A DNA stretch of 64,000 nucleotides from Bacteriovoracaceae bacterium UBA6153 (GCA_002428265.1 DIUR01000001.1:1-64000); one strand, 5' to 3'; counted from the stretch's first letter, positions 33,152-42,719 are shown. Translations and numbers: made by a program. The notes: a model not told the origin generated them from the letters alone.

Positions 33152-33709
33152 CTAAGATATTTTTAGTCCAGAAAGAATTTTCAAATGATAATCCCTTTGA
33201 GCTTTTGAGTACTGCATCTCCATTTTATAAGGGCACATTAATCGCGCGGCCGTCAGGTCTTTTTCTTTCAGGCATGGTTTATCGATACAGCTCTCACATG
33301 GAGAAATTTGGGTGTGATGGTTAATCGGCAAATGATCTCCTTCTATTAAGGCCACGGCCCTAAAAGCAAACCATAATCCGAACTCTTCATTGATATCTAA
33401 ACCTATTGGTGACTGGTGAGAAAAATTGAGCAGTCGGGAAAATTTTTGAAGAGGTAGAGTGAGTGTGTTGTTTGGAAAAAGAATTTCTGGAGAGCTAAAG
33501 AATTTCAAGGCCTCTAGTGAGTAAGTATCAAAAAAGTTTGGAATTGTTTTATCTGGAATTTTATTCCAGAGCTCAGGTCCGCCGCTACCGATGATAATCA
33601 GTGTTTTCTTTTTTTGATGTTCGGTAAATGGATAAAGATCAAAAGGAATTTCACTCACAGGGGTTGTGAGAACAATGTTGAATCCCAGTTTTTTAAAGTG
33701 ACCTAACAA
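33152..33709 (-). CDS. QueG/CblC-like iron-sulfur or cobalamin-type protein, TTG start
   Basis: A 185-residue protein. SPIGLDINEEFGLWFAFRAV and CESCIDKPCLKEKDL near the C-terminus recall the epoxyqueuosine reductase/cobalamin-reductase group, the cysteines forming a possible metal site. It starts with TTG inside the stop region of the upstream methyltransferase (7-base overlap), so translation is coupled. The match is weak and the function open; a shared role with the methyltransferase is plausible. Confidence 0.5.
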   Translation of the reverse strand: MLGHFKKLGFNIVLTTPVSEIPFDLYPFTEHQKKKTLIIIGSGGPELWNKIPDKTIPNFFDTYSLEALKFFSSPEILFPNNTLTLPLQKFSRLLNFSHQSPIGLDINEEFGLWFAFRAVALIEGDHLPINHHTQISPCESCIDKPCLKEKDLTAARLMCPYKMEMQYSKAQRDYHLKILSGLKIS

Positions 33710-34515
33710 GTAAAAAAGCGCTCTGAGAGTTCATTCAGACCGACTTCATTTAAGAGTTCAGTGAGTCTAAGGGCCGCTTTCTTTTTATTAGTGTCGGGAT
33801 TGAACTTGGCAATGATGAGTTCATTTTTCATTGAATGCTCCCATCCGACTAATTCTGTGACAGTGACTTGGTAGCCGTGAGCTTCTAGTTGCAGGCAACG
33901 AAGAACGTTAGTGAGCTGGCTTCCAAACTCTCTGGTGTGTAGTGGATGTCTCCAAATTTCACTTAGAGATGAAGATGTTTGAGATTTATTGCGTTTTAAA
34001 ACTGAGGCCACTTCGGCCTGACAACATGGAACGATAACCATGTATTTACTTTTTTTCTGCAGTCCAAATTTAATAGCATCATCAGTGGCCGTATTACAGG
34101 CGTGAAGTGCTGTGACCATATCAATGGTTTCGGGAAGGCTTCCATCAGTCATTGACTGTTCAACTGATAGATTTAAAAATTTCATGCGATCAAATTTACA
34201 ATCACGGGCAAGCTCAGTTGATTTTTTTACCAATTCATCGCGGGTTTCAATTCCATAAATGGTTCCCGAACCGAACTCTTTAAAAAAAAGATCGTAGATA
34301 ATAAATCCCAGATACGATTTTCCTGCGCCGTGATCGACCATTGTAAAATCACTCTTCGATAGAGAGAGATCTTTGAGCAAAGGCTCGATAAAATTAAAGA
34401 GGTGATAAACCTGTTTAAGTTTTCTTCTGCTGTCCTGATTAAGTTTTCCATCACGGGTAAGGATGTGCAGTTCCTGCAGTAGTTTTGTGGATTGATTTGG
34501 GCGTAATTCAGTCAT
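33703..34515 (-). CDS. SAM-dependent methyltransferase
   Basis: A 270-residue class I methyltransferase. Motif I is VDHGAGKSYLGFIIYD, followed by GTIYGIETRDEL and MVTALHACNTATDDAI; IVPCCQAEV is the region typical of the Methyltransf_32/Trm13-like group. Substrate is probably RNA or a small molecule. The sequence before the ATG (CTCCCCCC) has no Shine-Dalgarno, so the start may be weak. Downstream gene overlaps by 7 bases. Confidence 0.75.
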   Translation of the reverse strand: MTELRPNQSTKLLQELHILTRDGKLNQDSRRKLKQVYHLFNFIEPLLKDLSLSKSDFTMVDHGAGKSYLGFIIYDLFFKEFGSGTIYGIETRDELVKKSTELARDCKFDRMKFLNLSVEQSMTDGSLPETIDMVTALHACNTATDDAIKFGLQKKSKYMVIVPCCQAEVASVLKRNKSQTSSSLSEIWRHPLHTREFGSQLTNVLRCLQLEAHGYQVTVTELVGWEHSMKNELIIAKFNPDTNKKKAALRLTELLNEVGLNELSERFFTC

Positions 34516-34571
34516 GGGGGGAGATTAGGAAAATTTTAATGAGCTGTACAGGATGATGTTTAAAAAGAGCA

Positions 34572-34596
34572 CCCCAGTGAAAAAAATTCACTGGGG
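34572..34596 (-). terminator. Intrinsic terminator-like hairpin
   Basis: CCCCAGTGAA and TTCACTGGGG form a perfect 10-bp stem around AAAAA. On the minus strand GCTCTTTTTAAAC follows. It ends the small membrane gene at 34617. Confidence 0.7.
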
Positions 34597-34616
34597 CCAC
34601 TTAGGTTTTTAGGACT

Positions 34617-34823
34617 TTAGTGGATTCCGCCAATACCATGCTGGTGGGGGGTCCAAGCATTGATAATTTTAGCGGAAGCAGAGCTTGAGAGCGCGGCCAC
34701 GGCCAATAGACCCGCTAGTAGCGCAAGACCCGCGTAAAGGATTTTATCTTTTTTTTGATCTATAGCTTTAGCTTTTGCTGTAACTTTTGAGATTTTAGAC
34801 TGGTTAGCTTTCGGATCGAACAT
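34617..34823 (-). CDS. Small single-span membrane protein with His-rich tail
   Basis: A 68-residue protein. A basic N-terminal half (SKISKVTAKAKAIDQKKDK) leads to one hydrophobic helix (ILYAGLALLAGLLAVAAL) and a short exposed tail with WTPHQHGIGGIH, where three His could bind metal. AAGGAG is ideally placed for ATG 34823. No family recognised. Confidence 0.62.
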   Translation of the reverse strand: MFDPKANQSKISKVTAKAKAIDQKKDKILYAGLALLAGLLAVAALSSSASAKIINAWTPHQHGIGGIH

Positions 34824-34988
34824 TTTTATCACTCCTTGTAATAAGGTCTTCTTTATTATGAGCTTCTTTATCCCTTAGGTGTATTCGATAATATCAATGG
34901 CATCATTCGTTTTATAGATGATCTAGATAGATACTTTTTTGTCGGGTATTCCCTGCAGATTTTACCTCGGTTTCGCGTGACGCATAAC

Positions 34989-35003
34989 TCTCTAAAATAG
35001 AGG
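34989..35003 (+). promoter_or_regulatory. Short hairpin over a ribosome binding site
   Basis: CTCTA (34990-34994) pairs with TAGAG (34998-35002) plus one G-T pair, immediately before ATG 35005. It covers the AGAGG element. It is short and A-T rich, so weak. Confidence 0.35.
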
Positions 35004-35004
35004 T

Positions 35005-35616
35005 ATGAAAAAAATTTTATACCAAGGTCTCTTTGCAGGCCTATTTATGCTTTTGTCGTGTTCTGTTTTTGCTCAAAGTGAGAGCGATTACTCTCACCTT
35101 GATCCCGATAGGATTGTTCCGCAAGATCTTCTTCGAGAAGCAGTGAACTTTTATGATACCAACATTCAAAAAATTAAAAACCCAAGATTTATGGGTGTGA
35201 TTGATTTCAAACAACATAGCAGCAAAGAACGTTTTTATATCATCGATATGGAATCTGGAAGAGTTGAGACATATCTCACGTCTCATGGAAAAAATTCGGA
35301 CCCTGATCACGATGGTTATGCAACGAAGTTTTCAAATGTACCAGACTCGCTGACGAGCTCCTTGGGATTTTATCTGACGGCAGAAACATATTATGGAAGT
35401 AATGGTTATTCTCTACGCTTAGATGGGCTTTCTTCCACGAACTCTAATGCCAGAGCGCGGGCGATTGTGATTCATGGAGCTGATTACGTTCAGGCCGATG
35501 GGAAAAAAATCGGAAGAAGTTATGGTTGTCCGGCATTGGAGCAAAGGTATCATCAGGCCGTGATTAATCAGATGAAAGGCGGGACTCTATTATTTGCAGG
35601 ACTCAGCAAGCTTTGA
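35005..35616 (+). CDS. Exported murein L,D-transpeptidase catalytic-domain protein
   Basis: A 203-residue protein of the YkuD_2 type. The signal sequence ends in LLSC (residues 16-19), which is either a lipobox or part of a Sec signal cut later. The catalytic region has VIHGADYV (His) and RSYGCPAL (Cys) with a GRSYG motif. It likely cross-links or trims peptidoglycan in the periplasm. It ends convergent with the next gene (27-base overlap). A weak hairpin covers its ribosome binding site. Confidence 0.85.
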   Translation: MKKILYQGLFAGLFMLLSCSVFAQSESDYSHLDPDRIVPQDLLREAVNFYDTNIQKIKNPRFMGVIDFKQHSSKERFYIIDMESGRVETYLTSHGKNSDPDHDGYATKFSNVPDSLTSSLGFYLTAETYYGSNGYSLRLDGLSSTNSNARARAIVIHGADYVQADGKKIGRSYGCPALEQRYHQAVINQMKGGTLLFAGLSKL

Positions 35617-36498
35617 GTTTGGACTTGATTTAAGTGCTATCAAGTTGCCTGCAAAACATAAGATAATTCCAAAAAATGTATGAAGTCCAAAATCAATATT
35701 TTCAAATAGTGCTGAAATCAAAATCGCTATCACTGGTGAAATAATACTGGTGTAGGCCGCGCGGTCTGCGCCTATGGTTCCGACAAGTGTTTGGTAGGCC
35801 CAGAAAGCAATGACTGTTCCAAAAAGAGCGAGATAGCTTAAAGAAAAAAGAAATGAAGAGGTCATGGGAAGGACAAAGCTCTCTTGCATTAAGAGGCCAA
35901 TGACTAAACTAAAAAGTGCTCCATAAAGCATTCCGTAAGCATTGAAAGTCATGACGGGAATTTTTAAACGATGGTTTTGATAAGCAAACATATTTCCAAT
36001 TGAAGCGCAGAACGTCGCTACGATACCCACGACAATGCCGTAAATCGTTAGTTGGTCTGCCTGGAAATTAGAAATCTCTTTCCAGAATAACAAAACAATT
36101 CCTATAAAACCTAAGAGTGCACCGATGAAAACATTTTTTGAGATCGATTTATTAAAGACGACTTTCATCCCAAACATATTGAAGTAGATGAGGGTGGTAA
36201 ATGTTAAGGCCACCAGTCCCGAGTTTATATATTTTTCAGAAACGTAGGTAAGAATATAATTTAAACAAAAATTAAAAAATCCCTGGAGTATAAAAAAGCG
36301 GTGATTGGCCCACGGGTAGCGCAGAGTTTTTTTGATGAAAATAATATTGATGGCAAACATCATGGCTGACGCAACTAGGTATCTGTAGAAAACCCCCACC
36401 ACTGGAGAAGTGCTGTCGATTTGGAATTTTATGACAAACCAGGTAGTGCCCCAGATGAGGGAGCAGATGGTAAATAAAACAATATTTCGAGAGTTCAT
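35590..36498 (-). CDS. DMT-superfamily (EamA) transporter
   Basis: A 302-residue inner-membrane protein of ten predicted helices in two EamA repeats. ICSLIWGTTWFVIKFQID and ALFGTVIAFWAYQTLVGTIGADRAAYTSIISPVIAI are typical. Members export amino acids or other metabolites; the substrate is not predictable. Confidence 0.88.
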   Translation of the reverse strand: MNSRNIVLFTICSLIWGTTWFVIKFQIDSTSPVVGVFYRYLVASAMMFAINIIFIKKTLRYPWANHRFFILQGFFNFCLNYILTYVSEKYINSGLVALTFTTLIYFNMFGMKVVFNKSISKNVFIGALLGFIGIVLLFWKEISNFQADQLTIYGIVVGIVATFCASIGNMFAYQNHRLKIPVMTFNAYGMLYGALFSLVIGLLMQESFVLPMTSSFLFSLSYLALFGTVIAFWAYQTLVGTIGADRAAYTSIISPVIAILISALFENIDFGLHTFFGIILCFAGNLIALKSSPNSKLAESCK

Positions 36499-36554
36499 TT
36501 TAAATTTTTTCTCTGGTAGACTACTTTCTGATTAGTTTAACTCAAGGGTGATTT

Positions 36555-37244
36555 ATGTCATTAATTTTTTCATTTGTTCTGGCCCTTTCTCAAGCAGCTC
36601 TGGCCCAGCCAGCTCCTTTAAATTTTCCATCAACGGGAATTAAAAAAATTGAAGTTTCAATTCCTAAGGGGAGTATTTCTATAACAAATTCAAAAACGCA
36701 GAAGGATATCAGCGTTTCCGTCAAAAGAAAGAATGTTAATGACGAGAAAAAATGTCTTCAGACTATCGAGATTCAAGACACGGTTTTGGTAGTTAAGGTT
36801 GCAAGCGAAAATAAGCTATTTAATAAATCTGACTGTGATTACATTGCTTCAGTAGTGGTTCCGGCCGCTCACAACGTCAATCTTGATATCTCATCAGGAA
36901 CGGGCGCTATCACTATTAAGGATATTAATGGTGCCATGAATATCACAACGGGCACTGGTAACGTAAAAGTGTCCACGGATGTTTTAAAAGATGTGAACGT
37001 AAAAACGGGCACAGGGTCATTAGACTTCCATTACAAAACTTGCTCCGGCAGGGCCGATATCGATATTATCAGCGGGACTGCGAAAACGACGATTGAACTG
37101 CCAGAAACATGTAAGATTAGGGTGGATTATACCAGTGGTGTAGGTAAATTGTTTAATGGAATCGGGGAGTCGGAAACTTTTGATGTGAAAATCAAAGCGA
37201 CAACCGGGACCGGAGATCTCTCTATTGTCAAAAGCGGCAAATAA
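36555..37244 (+). CDS. Exported DUF4097-like beta-repeat protein
   Basis: A 229-residue protein with a signal peptide (about 1-18, ending ALAQ). The mature part is a run of short beta strands with repeated TGTG turns (SGTGAITIKDINGAMNI, TGTGNVKVS, TGTGSLDF, TTGTGDLSI), as in DUF4097 adhesin-like beta-solenoids. AAGGGTG lies before the ATG. Role unknown; a surface or periplasmic scaffold is likely. Confidence 0.75.
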   Translation: MSLIFSFVLALSQAALAQPAPLNFPSTGIKKIEVSIPKGSISITNSKTQKDISVSVKRKNVNDEKKCLQTIEIQDTVLVVKVASENKLFNKSDCDYIASVVVPAAHNVNLDISSGTGAITIKDINGAMNITTGTGNVKVSTDVLKDVNVKTGTGSLDFHYKTCSGRADIDIISGTAKTTIELPETCKIRVDYTSGVGKLFNGIGESETFDVKIKATTGTGDLSIVKSGK

Positions 37245-37300
37245 CTTGTCTAAACATAGTCTCATCCCCTAAATCGAGTTTATTAGTTAGACTAGGATAT

Positions 37301-38227
37301 ATGAAAAGTTTATTCACATTCGAAGTTAATCAAAAAATTTTGAAGGCAGCCGCCTTCATTAATCTTTTGATGGGTTTTATTATCACTCTAATGCCTAGAA
37401 AAATTCTTCTATTCTTCGGGGTGGAGCTTCCTTATGCTATCGAGTTTTGGCAATTTTTCGGCGTGATTGTTGGTGTGGCCGGAATTGGCTTTTATGTCGC
37501 AAGTACTGATCCTGGAAAGCACTGGCCGATCGTTCTTGTCGGTTTTCTTGGCAAACTTTTAGCTGGATTTATTTTCCTGAAGGCCCTGGCGACTCAAAGC
37601 CTGCCTATGGATTTCGCCTTAATTTTAATAACCACAACATTGATCTGGACCATTCCTTTTTATTTTATTCTTCAGGCCGCATATGACGAGCATATTTCGG
37701 AGGATAGTCCTCCGAAAAAATTCCACGATTTATTGAGTTTGGTTCGCACCTCAAGAAAGGCCACGCTCACAGAGTTGTCTCAGGAAAAAAACGTCTTATT
37801 AGTTTTTGTGAGGCATTTTGGCTGTACATTCTGTCGTGAGACGGTTTCTGAAATGGCCAAAATTGATAAGGCCATTGCCGGAAAAAATTTCACTTTGGTT
37901 TTTGTACATATGAGTGACCCTTCTTATGGAGATGAATTTTTCTCAAAGTATTACAGCACTCCGATTCACCATATTTCAGATCCTGGGCGCAATCTTTATA
38001 AGAGTCTTAATCTAAAACGCGGAAGCTTGATGCAGCTCTTTGGGCCTGCGACTTGGATCCGTGGGTTTTATGCGGGACTGGTTAAAGGCCATGGGTTAGG
38101 GGAATTTGAAGGCGATAGCCTTCAGTTGGGTGGCGTTTTTGTTCTTTCAAAAGGACAGATCATTTTTGAAGAAAAGGCCAATTGTGCCTCTCATATATTC
38201 CAATTTAACTCTCTTCCTGAACTCTAG
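37301..38227 (+). CDS. Membrane protein fused to an AhpC/TSA-like thiol domain
   Basis: A 308-residue fusion. Four hydrophobic helices (about 15-127) are followed by a PRXL2/AhpC-TSA_2-like thioredoxin fold beginning LVFVRHFGCTFCRE with C175 and C178, then SLMQLFGPATW and GDSLQLGGVFVLSKG. The redox domain probably faces one side of the inner membrane. The membrane part is not a family I recognise. Possible role: peroxide or disulfide reduction coupled to the membrane. Confidence 0.72.
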   Translation: MKSLFTFEVNQKILKAAAFINLLMGFIITLMPRKILLFFGVELPYAIEFWQFFGVIVGVAGIGFYVASTDPGKHWPIVLVGFLGKLLAGFIFLKALATQSLPMDFALILITTTLIWTIPFYFILQAAYDEHISEDSPPKKFHDLLSLVRTSRKATLTELSQEKNVLLVFVRHFGCTFCRETVSEMAKIDKAIAGKNFTLVFVHMSDPSYGDEFFSKYYSTPIHHISDPGRNLYKSLNLKRGSLMQLFGPATWIRGFYAGLVKGHGLGEFEGDSLQLGGVFVLSKGQIIFEEKANCASHIFQFNSLPEL

Positions 38228-38296
38228 GCTCTCGTGATACACTGATTAAAGTTTTTTCAAATCTTGAAAAGACTTCAATCATGAGGAGTAGAGTGG

Positions 38297-39910
38297 ATGT
38301 GCGGTTTCATAGTTATCGAAGGTGAATTTGATTCAACAATGACTTCTAAGACTCTCGGCCCTTTTAGCAATCTTTATAATAAACTTACCCACAGAGGACC
38401 CGACGACCATAAAGTTGTGGCCTTCAGTCGTGGTGTCATCGGTTTTCACCGTTTGGCGATTATGGATTTATCTCCTCAAGGTGCTCAGCCTTTTAAAACA
38501 AAATCTGGAAATCTTCTGGTGTGCAATGGAGAAATCTATAACTACCCTCAATTGAAAAAAGAATGTTTGAACCACTCTTTTATCTCGGGATCTGATTGCG
38601 AAGTTCTTCTTCCGCTTTATGAAGACCTGGGACTTGAGGCAATGGTGAAAAAACTAGATGCAGAGTATGCTCTGATTATCTGGGATGAATCAAAACAAAA
38701 ACTTCTCGCGGCCCGCGATCCTATGGGGATCAGACCACTTTTTTACGGAAAAACAAAAGAAGGGAAAATGGCATTTGCTTCAGAGGTGAAGGCCCTGAAT
38801 GACGTATGTGATGACATCAAACCTTTTCCTCCAGGGCACTACTTCGATGGTGAGAAAATCATCTGTTATTTAGATTTATCTAAGGCAGAAAAATATCATG
38901 AGCTATCGCAATCAGAAATTTTAAAGGGAATTAATCAGCGCTTAACTGATGCCGTTGATAAGCGTCTTCAGTCGGATGCAGAAATAGGTTTTCTTTTAAG
39001 TGGTGGTCTTGATTCAAGCCTGGTGTGCGCTCTTGCTCAGAAAAAAAGCAAAAAACCGATTCGTACTTTTTCAATCGGTATGACTGATGATGCAATCGAT
39101 TCGAAATATGCAAAAGATGTTGCTGATTATATCGGCGCTAACCATACCAACGTTTCCATGACAGTCAAAGATGTCATCGATGCGCTCAGAGATGTTATTT
39201 ATCATCTTGAGACATGGGATATCACAACAGTTAGGGCCTCGATTGGAATGTATTTGGTGTGTAAACACATCGGAGAGAAAACCAATATAAAAGTTCTTTT
39301 AAGTGGTGAAGTAAGTGATGAACTCTTTGGCTACAAGTACACAGACTTCGCGCCATCGCCTGCCGAGTTTCAAAAAGAAGCGGCCAAGAGGATTCATGAG
39401 CTTTATATCTATGATGTTTTGCGAGCTGACCGTTGTATTTCAGCGCACTCACTTGAAGCGCGCGTGCCTTTTTCTGATCAGGATTTTGTAAGTTTTGTTA
39501 TGAGTATTGATCCAAAAATAAAAATGAACACGACAGGAATGGGGAAGTTTCTTTTAAGAGAAGCTTTCAAAGCAGGTGAGGGTGAAGAAAAACTTCTACC
39601 TGATCACATTCTATGGCGTGATAAGGCGGCCTTCTCAGATGCAGTAGGGCATAGTATGGTCGACGAATTAAAGTCCTACGCCGATAAAAAGTACACTGAT
39701 GAAGACGTTCTCAACGCTTCAAAAAAATATCCGTACAAGACGCCTTTTACAAAAGAGTCTCTTATGTACAGAGAGATTTTTGAAGAGTTCTATCCTGGCA
39801 GAGCAGAGCTTATTAAAGATTTCTGGATGCCAAATCAGACCTGGGATAACTGTAAAGTCACAGACCCTAGTGCGCGTGTTCTTCCAAACTATGGTGCCAG
39901 TGGAAAATAA
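38297..39910 (+). CDS. asnB: Asparagine synthetase (glutamine-hydrolysing)
   Basis: A 537-residue enzyme. The N-terminal glutaminase starts MCGF (nucleophile C2) with RGPDDHK and NGEIYNY; the synthetase domain has SGGLDSSL. It makes asparagine from aspartate, glutamine and ATP, or a related amide. GAGGAGTAGAGTGG precedes the ATG. It overlaps the pseudouridine synthase gene downstream. Confidence 0.92.
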   Translation: MCGFIVIEGEFDSTMTSKTLGPFSNLYNKLTHRGPDDHKVVAFSRGVIGFHRLAIMDLSPQGAQPFKTKSGNLLVCNGEIYNYPQLKKECLNHSFISGSDCEVLLPLYEDLGLEAMVKKLDAEYALIIWDESKQKLLAARDPMGIRPLFYGKTKEGKMAFASEVKALNDVCDDIKPFPPGHYFDGEKIICYLDLSKAEKYHELSQSEILKGINQRLTDAVDKRLQSDAEIGFLLSGGLDSSLVCALAQKKSKKPIRTFSIGMTDDAIDSKYAKDVADYIGANHTNVSMTVKDVIDALRDVIYHLETWDITTVRASIGMYLVCKHIGEKTNIKVLLSGEVSDELFGYKYTDFAPSPAEFQKEAAKRIHELYIYDVLRADRCISAHSLEARVPFSDQDFVSFVMSIDPKIKMNTTGMGKFLLREAFKAGEGEEKLLPDHILWRDKAAFSDAVGHSMVDELKSYADKKYTDEDVLNASKKYPYKTPFTKESLMYREIFEEFYPGRAELIKDFWMPNQTWDNCKVTDPSARVLPNYGASGK

Positions 39911-40559
39911 AGCTTATTCAAAAGTTTTTGAAAACGATCATTTTATCATAGTTGATAAAAACGCCATGGTTTTAAGTGTTCCAGGACGTCTGGGAGAAGA
40001 AGACGACCGTCCGGTGTTGGGAAGAATCCTTGAAGTTGATTTAGGAATGACGATCTATCCGGTTCACCGTTTGGATTACGAGGTTCAAGGCCTCATCATG
40101 TTCGCAAAAAATCCTGCTGCTCACAAGGCCGCTAACGGCTGGTTTGAAAGAAAAGAAGTTTTTAAAACTTATACGGCCATGACCAGGCCACTTCCAGATA
40201 CTGCTCATGATGCTCTTCCATTGAATGTTGAACTTACATGGAAGTCTAAACTTCTGCGCGGTAAAAAGCGCGCCTATGTCTCTCCTCATGGTAAGGATAG
40301 TGTCACTATCGCGTGTTTAAAAAGAGTGGAAAATGGTATTTTTCATTGGGAGCTTAACCCGATAACTGGACGCTCACATCAGCTTCGTTTTGAAATGTAT
40401 AATCATGGCCATCCAATTATCGGAGACGAGCTCTATTCTTCAAATGAAAAATTTCAAACAGAAGGTATTGCTCTTAGGGCCTACAAAATAGATTTTACAA
40501 AAGCTCCAAAGGCCTCTGAGTTTTTCCTACCAAAAGAAATTGTTATTACAACTTTTTAA
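39891..40559 (+). CDS. RluA-family pseudouridine synthase
   Basis: A 222-residue enzyme: FENDHFIIVDKNAMVLSVPG, PVHRLDYEVQGLIMFAKN with the catalytic Asp, and ITGRSHQLRFEM. It modifies uridine in rRNA or tRNA; the exact target is not readable. There is no S4 domain. The start overlaps asnB by 20 bases; a GTG at 39900 is an alternative. Neither has a clear Shine-Dalgarno, so coupling is likely. Confidence 0.87.
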   Translation: MVPVENKAYSKVFENDHFIIVDKNAMVLSVPGRLGEEDDRPVLGRILEVDLGMTIYPVHRLDYEVQGLIMFAKNPAAHKAANGWFERKEVFKTYTAMTRPLPDTAHDALPLNVELTWKSKLLRGKKRAYVSPHGKDSVTIACLKRVENGIFHWELNPITGRSHQLRFEMYNHGHPIIGDELYSSNEKFQTEGIALRAYKIDFTKAPKASEFFLPKEIVITTF

Positions 40560-40634
40560 TTGCCAGCGTGTTTACAAAAAAATTATAATTTTCTTATCAA
40601 CATCAATGTCTTTTTTTTACTATGAGGGTGAAAA

Positions 40635-41048
40635 ATGGTCGTATTACGTTTAAAGAAATTTTTAGTTTCTACTGCTATCGCTGCTTCTTTAGTGCCGATG
40701 ACTGCAACTGCAAGTATTAACACAAAGGCAATGAATGCCAAAAACTCACAACAAATGGTTAATCTTAACCTTCAGTATAAGTCTAACAACAAAGTTGTTA
40801 AATCTGACTTGTTAATGCCTTTTTATCAGACGGCCGAACTTGAGCGTATTATTGGAAACAAGAATGTGCTTATCGAAATTAATCCTCGCCACGGGAAAAA
40901 CCCTGACGAAGTGACTCTCGATATGAAATTCTTCAGAACTGCCGGCGCTAAAGCTTTCTACAAGAAAGAAATCGTCGCTAAAATTAATGAAGTCTCTCAA
41001 ATCAATGTCAAAGGAATCTCGCTTAGAGTTAGACCAGTTCTTAATTAA
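40635..41048 (+). CDS. Exported hypothetical protein
   Basis: A 137-residue protein with a signal peptide (about 1-27, ending ATAS). The mature part is basic and beta-rich with no cysteines. GAGGGTGAAAA lies before the ATG. No family recognised. It meets the convergent next gene with an 8-base overlap. Confidence 0.6.
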   Translation: MVVLRLKKFLVSTAIAASLVPMTATASINTKAMNAKNSQQMVNLNLQYKSNNKVVKSDLLMPFYQTAELERIIGNKNVLIEINPRHGKNPDEVTLDMKFFRTAGAKAFYKKEIVAKINEVSQINVKGISLRVRPVLN

Positions 41049-42159
41049 AGAACTTCATTAACTGTAGAGCGAACGGAATCAATTCAATTGAAATAAGTGC
41101 GATAATAATCACTTCGAGAAGATGACTTCTTTTTGAAGTGATATTGTCCAGAAGAAGCTTACATAGCTCTGCCATGTTATCGAGCTTATTGTCGATAGAT
41201 CCCTGCCAGTCGGCGAATCTGAACTTCTTGGAAGCAGTTCTAAAGACGGTTGAGTGATATAGGTCCCCGATGATCTTAATGGAGTTCTCTACACTCTCAA
41301 CGATCTCTGCGATCTCAATATATTTTTGTCCCGCTTCTAGAGCGAGATCAGTGTATCTTGAAGAGAAAATATTCATCTCTTTTAATTCAACGGCAGAGTA
41401 AATATCTTTTAATTTTTTATCGAGAAGATCGTCGTAGTAGCGCATCTCTAATAATTGGTTGAGGGCAAACTCAATGACGTCTGGAATATCAAGAGAGCCA
41501 GAAGGCTCAATGATGAAGGCCGAGTTCCAATCGATGATAGCAAGGTCATTTTTATAATACTGAAGCTTGCTAGAGTAAATTCTCTCGTTAATCTGCTCTG
41601 CTAGCTGATTTTTTTCTTCATTTAAAATAAGGGCCGCAATATCTTCTTCACCTAAAATAACGGCTGCGTCTTCGTAATCATTTTGAAACTTTTCAATGAA
41701 ATAGAGGATGTAGTCTTCATTGACTTCCCATTCATTCATTTTGGCCATCGAGCCTTTGATCTGGCCTGATAATTCACGGGCCTTACCTCTGGCGTAGGTG
41801 TCGAGGATTTCATAATTTTGAATTTTGTCTGAAATTGATCTCAGTTGATCAATGGTTGTTCCTTCAGGAATAGAAAAATCAAAAGTGAGAGAGAGAGTTC
41901 CGAACTCCCAGATCTTTGCTGAGACTTCAGGATTAAAAACCATTCCCTGATCTGTATAAGAGTAGTTTCCCAGTGAGACACTTAAGGGATCGTTAGAGAC
42001 GATTACGGCCTGCTGGTTGATCTTTTTTAAGCGAAATTTTGATCTCGCAGTGGTTTCTTGTTCGAGAATTTTCTGGGCCTTCTCTAAATCAATTTCTTCC
42101 CCGATATCGTAAACGCGGTAGATAAGAATTCGGCCTTTTTTAATAGTATTTTGAGTCAT
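41041..42159 (-). CDS. RMD1/YagE-family (DUF155) protein
   Basis: A 372-residue protein. The central EFGTLSLTFDFSIPEG and KIQNYEILDTYARGKARELS region and the C-terminal LLDNITSKRSHLLEVIIIALISIELI with a terminal membrane helix fit the RMD1 family (Sif2/YagE). The function in bacteria is unknown. It is likely tail-anchored in the inner membrane with a large cytosolic domain. Confidence 0.7.
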   Translation of the reverse strand: MTQNTIKKGRILIYRVYDIGEEIDLEKAQKILEQETTARSKFRLKKINQQAVIVSNDPLSVSLGNYSYTDQGMVFNPEVSAKIWEFGTLSLTFDFSIPEGTTIDQLRSISDKIQNYEILDTYARGKARELSGQIKGSMAKMNEWEVNEDYILYFIEKFQNDYEDAAVILGEEDIAALILNEEKNQLAEQINERIYSSKLQYYKNDLAIIDWNSAFIIEPSGSLDIPDVIEFALNQLLEMRYYDDLLDKKLKDIYSAVELKEMNIFSSRYTDLALEAGQKYIEIAEIVESVENSIKIIGDLYHSTVFRTASKKFRFADWQGSIDNKLDNMAELCKLLLDNITSKRSHLLEVIIIALISIELIPFALQLMKFFN

Positions 42160-42279
42160 ATAATCATTGTAACATACTTAGATTATTTAGGAATCTAGGA
42201 ATAGTTTTTCTGCCTTAAGCATGCTATAAAATGAGCTCACAATCAGGGTAAAACCAACCTTATTAGACGGATAACTTTC

Positions 42280-42711
42280 ATGATAGATGACCGCATAAAT
42301 CAGTTAAAATTAGATTTCAACCGCTTCAGCGATTGGGAAGAGCGCTATAAACATTTAATCGATCTTGGCAAAAAAATGCCACCGATGGATGAGGCCTTTA
42401 AAGTTGAATCCAATCTCGTTAAAGGCTGCCAGTCGCAGGTTTGGCTGCATGCTGAATTAAAAGGTGACATTATCACTTTTCAAGCAGACAGCGATGCTTC
42501 GATTGTTAAAGGTATTATTGCCCTTTTGACGACAGTCTATTCAGGCTCAACACCTGATGAGATTCTTTGTACAAGGCCCACTTTCTTAGAAGAAATAGGC
42601 CTGCGTGAGCACTTATCAATGTCGAGAGCAAATGGGCTTAACTCGATGATGAAGCAGATTACTTTCTTTGCTATGGCATACAAAGCAAAACTCTCTATGG
42701 AAAAAAAATAG
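42280..42711 (+). CDS. sufE: SufE-family sulfur acceptor
   Basis: A 143-residue protein that accepts persulfide sulfur from a cysteine desulfurase (usually SufS). The active Cys is C50 in LVKGCQSQVWL, followed by the family's conserved fold through TVYSGSTPDEIL and LGLREHLSMSRANGL-like LREHLSMSRANGLNSM. hemB follows 8 bases later; Fe-S assembly and haem synthesis are thus in one operon. A possible source of sulfur is the desulfurase at 22.6 kb. Confidence 0.9.
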   Translation: MIDDRINQLKLDFNRFSDWEERYKHLIDLGKKMPPMDEAFKVESNLVKGCQSQVWLHAELKGDIITFQADSDASIVKGIIALLTTVYSGSTPDEILCTRPTFLEEIGLREHLSMSRANGLNSMMKQITFFAMAYKAKLSMEKK

Positions 42712-42719
42712 GATAACCA

